From Clostridium sp. (lineage in GTDB: Bacteria > Bacillota > Clostridia > Acetivibrionales > Acetivibrionaceae): a DNA stretch of 40,046 nt. Position 1 is the first letter of the stretch; every line of letters starts with the position of its first letter. Shown in pieces: positions 37,619 to 40,046 of this stretch. Location of the stretch: the NCBI GenBank assembly GCA_012517995.1, contig JAAYTS010000012.1, positions 1 to 40,046 on the forward strand, given 5' to 3'. Both the position numbers and the translations under genes were made by a program. The notes under the pieces were generated by a model that was not told the DNA's origin, ran no database searches, and was given only the letters and a program-made list of their open reading frames with translations.

Positions 37619-37646
37619 TATACCAAAAAAGGGGGTAAGAAGAACC

Positions 37647-37910
37647 ATGAGCATCTTAAAAGTTTCAGCAAAATCTAGTCCAAACTCTATCGCAGGAGCA
37701 TTAACAGGATTCATCAAAGAAGAAGGAGCAGCTGAGATTCAAGCAGTTGGTGCAGGAGCATTAAACCAAGCTATAAAAGCAATCGCCATAGCAAGAGGTT
37801 TTGTTGCCCCACTCGGAATTGAGTTAGTATGTATTCCAGCTTTTACAGAGGTTGACATTGATGGGCAGGAGAAGACCGCAATAAGGCTTATTGTTGAGCC
37901 GAGGAAATAG
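37647..37910 (+). CDS. spoVS: Stage V sporulation protein S
   Basis: 87 residues beginning MSILKVSAKSSPNSIAGALTGFIKEEG and ending in LIVEPRK; very highly conserved small Alba-like protein. In Bacillus it is needed for late sporulation (coat assembly) and influences septation. The frame is open 29 codons further upstream, but the ATG at 37647 matches the family start, with GGGGGTAAG upstream. Codon choice (GGA, GCA, ATC, AAC) differs a little from neighbours, consistent with high expression. Strong terminator after it and sigma-H promoter before it: a single-gene unit. Confidence 0.97.
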   Translation: MSILKVSAKSSPNSIAGALTGFIKEEGAAEIQAVGAGALNQAIKAIAIARGFVAPLGIELVCIPAFTEVDIDGQEKTAIRLIVEPRK

Positions 37911-37925
37911 TCAGACAAAACTTTA

Positions 37926-37973
37926 AAAGTCAAATTTGGAGATTATACAAAAACTCCAAATTTGGCTTTTTTT
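37926..37973 (+). terminator. Intrinsic terminator after spoVS
   Basis: AAAGTCAAATTTGGAG (37926-37941) pairs over 16 positions (one G-U) with CTCCAAATTTGGCTTT (37954-37969), 12-nt loop, running into a T-tract to 37973. Confidence 0.92.
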
Positions 37974-38125
37974 ACATTGGAGAAAATTTGATTTCTAAAA
38001 GCTAAAAAAAGTCATTGACCTTAGTGAAATAATAAGTTAGATTAATAGTTAGCAGAAAAAAGAGAAATAACAAGTTTAGGAGGATAAAATACAAAACCTA
38101 TGGATGGGGGAAAGGATTGAATTTT

Positions 38126-39322
38126 GTGAAAAGAAGGGGATGTGTTTTTGTTTTTTTAATGTTTTTCTGTACTGTTTTTTTTCTTATAAATTCTGTTGTT
38201 TTTGCAGAAGAAGTTGGAGAAATAATGCAAGAAGAAGACAAACTGCCCAAACAATTGCGGGCAGTGGTTTTAAGTGCTCATGAGGTGGAAAATGAGGAAA
38301 AGGAATATTCAGGAGGGATTTTAGAAGTAAAAACCCAATTGTTAGAAGTAAAAATACTTGAGGGTGCTCATAAAGGGGAAATTATAAAGGCTCAGAATTC
38401 TTTAAACAGTTTTAATGATGCATATAATATAACAATTTCTAAAGGACAAGAGGTTTTTGTATATATTAATGAGGGAATGGATGGTACTATAGAAAGTGCT
38501 TATGTTGCTGAAATAGTTAGAGACAAGTATATTTTATATTTGCTTATAGCTTTTATATTGTCGATGCTTGTGGTTGGCAGAATGAAAGGGTTTAAAGCGC
38601 TAATTTCTCTTGCCATCACTTTTTTTGCAGTTATTTATATTATGCTTCCGTTATTTTTAAAAGGATACAATCCTATAATTGTTTCTGTACCTATATGTGT
38701 AGGAGTGATTGTTATAACTCTTTTATTGGTAAGTGGTGTTAATAAAAAATCCTTTGCTGCTATTATAGGCACAGCAGGGGGAGTTATTATAGCTGGTGTA
38801 ATTGCTATTTTGATGGGTTACGTTACAAACATGACGGGACTAGGAAGTGAAGAGGCTCAAATGCTTCAATTTACACCACTAGATATAAAACTTAATTTTA
38901 AAGGGCTTCTTTTTGCTGGCATTTTAATAGGTGCAATGGGGGCTATCATGGATGTGGGTATTTCAATAGCATCTTCTTTAACTGAGGTGGCAGCAGCAAG
39001 AGATGATATAAGTACAAAGGATTTAATAAAATCAGGTATGAATGTAGGACGAGACATATTAGGTTCTATGTCAAATACTTTGATTTTGGCATATACAAGT
39101 GCTTCAATTCCTCTTTTATTACTTACTATGGCATATAAAGTTTCATTTATTGAAATGATAAATTGGGAGGTTGTGGCAAGTGAAATAGTAAGAGCTTTAT
39201 CAAGCAGTATTGGTTTAGTGATAACTGTGCCTCTTACAGCAGTTGCAGCAGCAACTCTTTTAAATAAAAAAAGTGTAGAAATTGATAAAGACAGAGGGTG
39301 TGGTGTTAATGATGGAAATTAA
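38126..39322 (+). CDS. YibE/F-like polytopic membrane protein
   Basis: 398 residues. A signal-anchor helix (about 8-26, ending VVFAEE), an extracellular beta-rich stretch (about 45-125; ILEVKTQLLEVKILEGAHKGEIIKAQN and QEVFVYINEG suggest an OB-like fold) and seven or eight membrane helices to the C-terminus with the family sequence LLFAGILIGAMGAIMDVGISIASSLTEV. The YibE/F family is widespread in Firmicutes, function unknown. TTG 38117 is in frame too, but AAAGGA (38111-38116) is 9 bp before GTG 38126. The 3' end overlaps larE by 14 bp, implying translational coupling. Confidence 0.82.
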   Translation: MKRRGCVFVFLMFFCTVFFLINSVVFAEEVGEIMQEEDKLPKQLRAVVLSAHEVENEEKEYSGGILEVKTQLLEVKILEGAHKGEIIKAQNSLNSFNDAYNITISKGQEVFVYINEGMDGTIESAYVAEIVRDKYILYLLIAFILSMLVVGRMKGFKALISLAITFFAVIYIMLPLFLKGYNPIIVSVPICVGVIVITLLLVSGVNKKSFAAIIGTAGGVIIAGVIAILMGYVTNMTGLGSEEAQMLQFTPLDIKLNFKGLLFAGILIGAMGAIMDVGISIASSLTEVAAARDDISTKDLIKSGMNVGRDILGSMSNTLILAYTSASIPLLLLTMAYKVSFIEMINWEVVASEIVRALSSSIGLVITVPLTAVAAATLLNKKSVEIDKDRGCGVNDGN

Positions 39323-40046
39323 GGAAAAACTAAATAATTTAAAAGAAATTTTAAAAAAAATGGAAAGAGTAGCAGTAGCATTTTCAGGTGGAGTTGACAG
39401 CACTTTTTTGCTAAAGGTTGCACATGATGTATTAGGGGATGATGTTATTGCTATAACAGCCAGATCTTTGACTTTTCCCCAAAGGGAATACCAGGAAACT
39501 GTGGAGTTTACAAAGAAATATGGAATAAAACATATAACAATAGATTCTAATGAACTTGAAAAGGAAGAAGTTTACAATAACACCATTGACAGATGTTATT
39601 TTTGCAAGTATGAAACTTTTTCAAAAATGTTTGAGGTGGCAAGACGTGAAAACATTAAATATCTTATAGAAGGTTCAAATGTTGATGATTTGTCAGATTA
39701 TAGGCCAGGACTTAGAGCAATAGAAGAACTAAAGGTATTAAGTCCGTTAAAAATGTCGGGATTTAAAAAAGATGATATAAGAGAATTATCAAGGGAAATG
39801 AATTTACCAACATGGAATAAACCTTCTTTTGCGTGCCTTTCTTCAAGATTTCCATATGGTCAGAAAATTACAGCTGAAAAACTTAAAATGGTAGATGAGG
39901 CAGAGGAGTATTTATTAAATTTAGGTTTTAGACAGGTAAGAGTAAGGCATCATGGTGATATAGCACGAATTGAAGTGTCTCCAAATGAAAGATTAAAATT
40001 TTTAAATGAAGAAATAATGGAAGATATATCAGATAAATTTAATAAA
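39309..40046 (+). CDS. larE: LarE-type ATP pyrophosphatase sulfur transferase (partial, runs off the end)
   Basis: First 246 residues visible; the stop codon lies beyond the window. PP-loop ATPase motif AFSGGVDSTFLLKV (about 24-37), then EGSNVDDLSDYRPGLRAIEE and the family block NKPSFACLSSRFPYG. LarE inserts sulfur into the nickel-pincer cofactor precursor used by lactate racemase and relatives. Besides C176 it has C96 and C99 (RCYFCKYE): three cysteines as in LarE proteins that carry a [4Fe-4S] cluster, rather than the single-cysteine sacrificial type. GAGGGTG (39294-39300) precedes the ATG (a second ATG is at 39312). larB/larC are not in view. Confidence 0.9.
   Translation, partial: MMEIKEKLNNLKEILKKMERVAVAFSGGVDSTFLLKVAHDVLGDDVIAITARSLTFPQREYQETVEFTKKYGIKHITIDSNELEKEEVYNNTIDRCYFCKYETFSKMFEVARRENIKYLIEGSNVDDLSDYRPGLRAIEELKVLSPLKMSGFKKDDIRELSREMNLPTWNKPSFACLSSRFPYGQKITAEKLKMVDEAEEYLLNLGFRQVRVRHHGDIARIEVSPNERLKFLNEEIMEDISDKFNK

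Overview
This is an AT-rich chromosomal segment from a spore-forming, probably anaerobic Firmicute of the class Clostridia. The evidence is the sporulation genes gpr and spoVS, a CwlD-like amidase, classic Firmicute gene orders (comEC-holA-rpsT-gpr; rny-ymdB-spoVS; ligA near gatCAB), frequent TTG/GTG starts and strong purine-rich ribosome binding sites. Genus is not determinable by eye. I see no rRNA, tRNA, CRISPR array or recognisable transposon.

Layout. 1-128: tail of an unidentified gene. 230-879: engB. 882-6297: a thiamine operon thiS-thiG-thiH-thiF-thiD2/E-thiC behind a sigma-A promoter and a TPP riboswitch that ends in a transcription terminator. Its products make both the thiazole and pyrimidine halves and couple them; the usual ThiD is replaced by a ThiD2 domain fused to ThiE. 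6400-8278: a GNAT acetyltransferase with tandem palindromes at its start, then a secreted SH3-NlpC/P60 wall hydrolase. 8339-15071: comEC, holA, rpsT (reverse), gpr, a membrane-anchored amidase and a membrane protein resembling an M50B protease that lacks its HExxH motif. 15109-17103: ligA. 17115-18408 (reverse): an HD-domain protein and a CmpB-type membrane protein. 18833-22987: an OmpR-type two-component system and a lipoprotein. 23108-26305: gatCAB. 26331-29646: a TPR membrane protein, then pta and ackA (acetate/ATP formation). 29994-34860: RDD protein, ftsK/spoIIIE, folD and a coiled-coil ATPase-like protein without a P-loop. 35002-37910: rny, ymdB and spoVS. 38126-40046: a YibE/F membrane protein and larE (runs off the end).

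Main points for a second look. (1) GatA has alanine where the catalytic lysine of the Ser-cisSer-Lys triad belongs, with further changes in the GGSSGGS loop, although GatB and GatC look normal. (2) A 53-bp direct repeat (51/53 identical), each copy holding a complete sigma-A promoter plus the last codons of the histidine kinase, brackets the lipoprotein gene and suggests that it was inserted or duplicated as a cassette upstream of gatC. (3) RNase Y seems to lack a usable ATG/GTG/TTG start; the Shine-Dalgarno points at an AUA codon. (4) LarE has the three cysteines expected of the [4Fe-4S] type rather than the single-cysteine sacrificial type. (5) spoVS has a consensus-perfect sigma-H promoter followed by a repeat-rich leader. 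(6) Several genes have short direct or inverted repeats immediately upstream that look like operators, and three gene ends carry related AGGTGG-type hairpins without a good U-tract.
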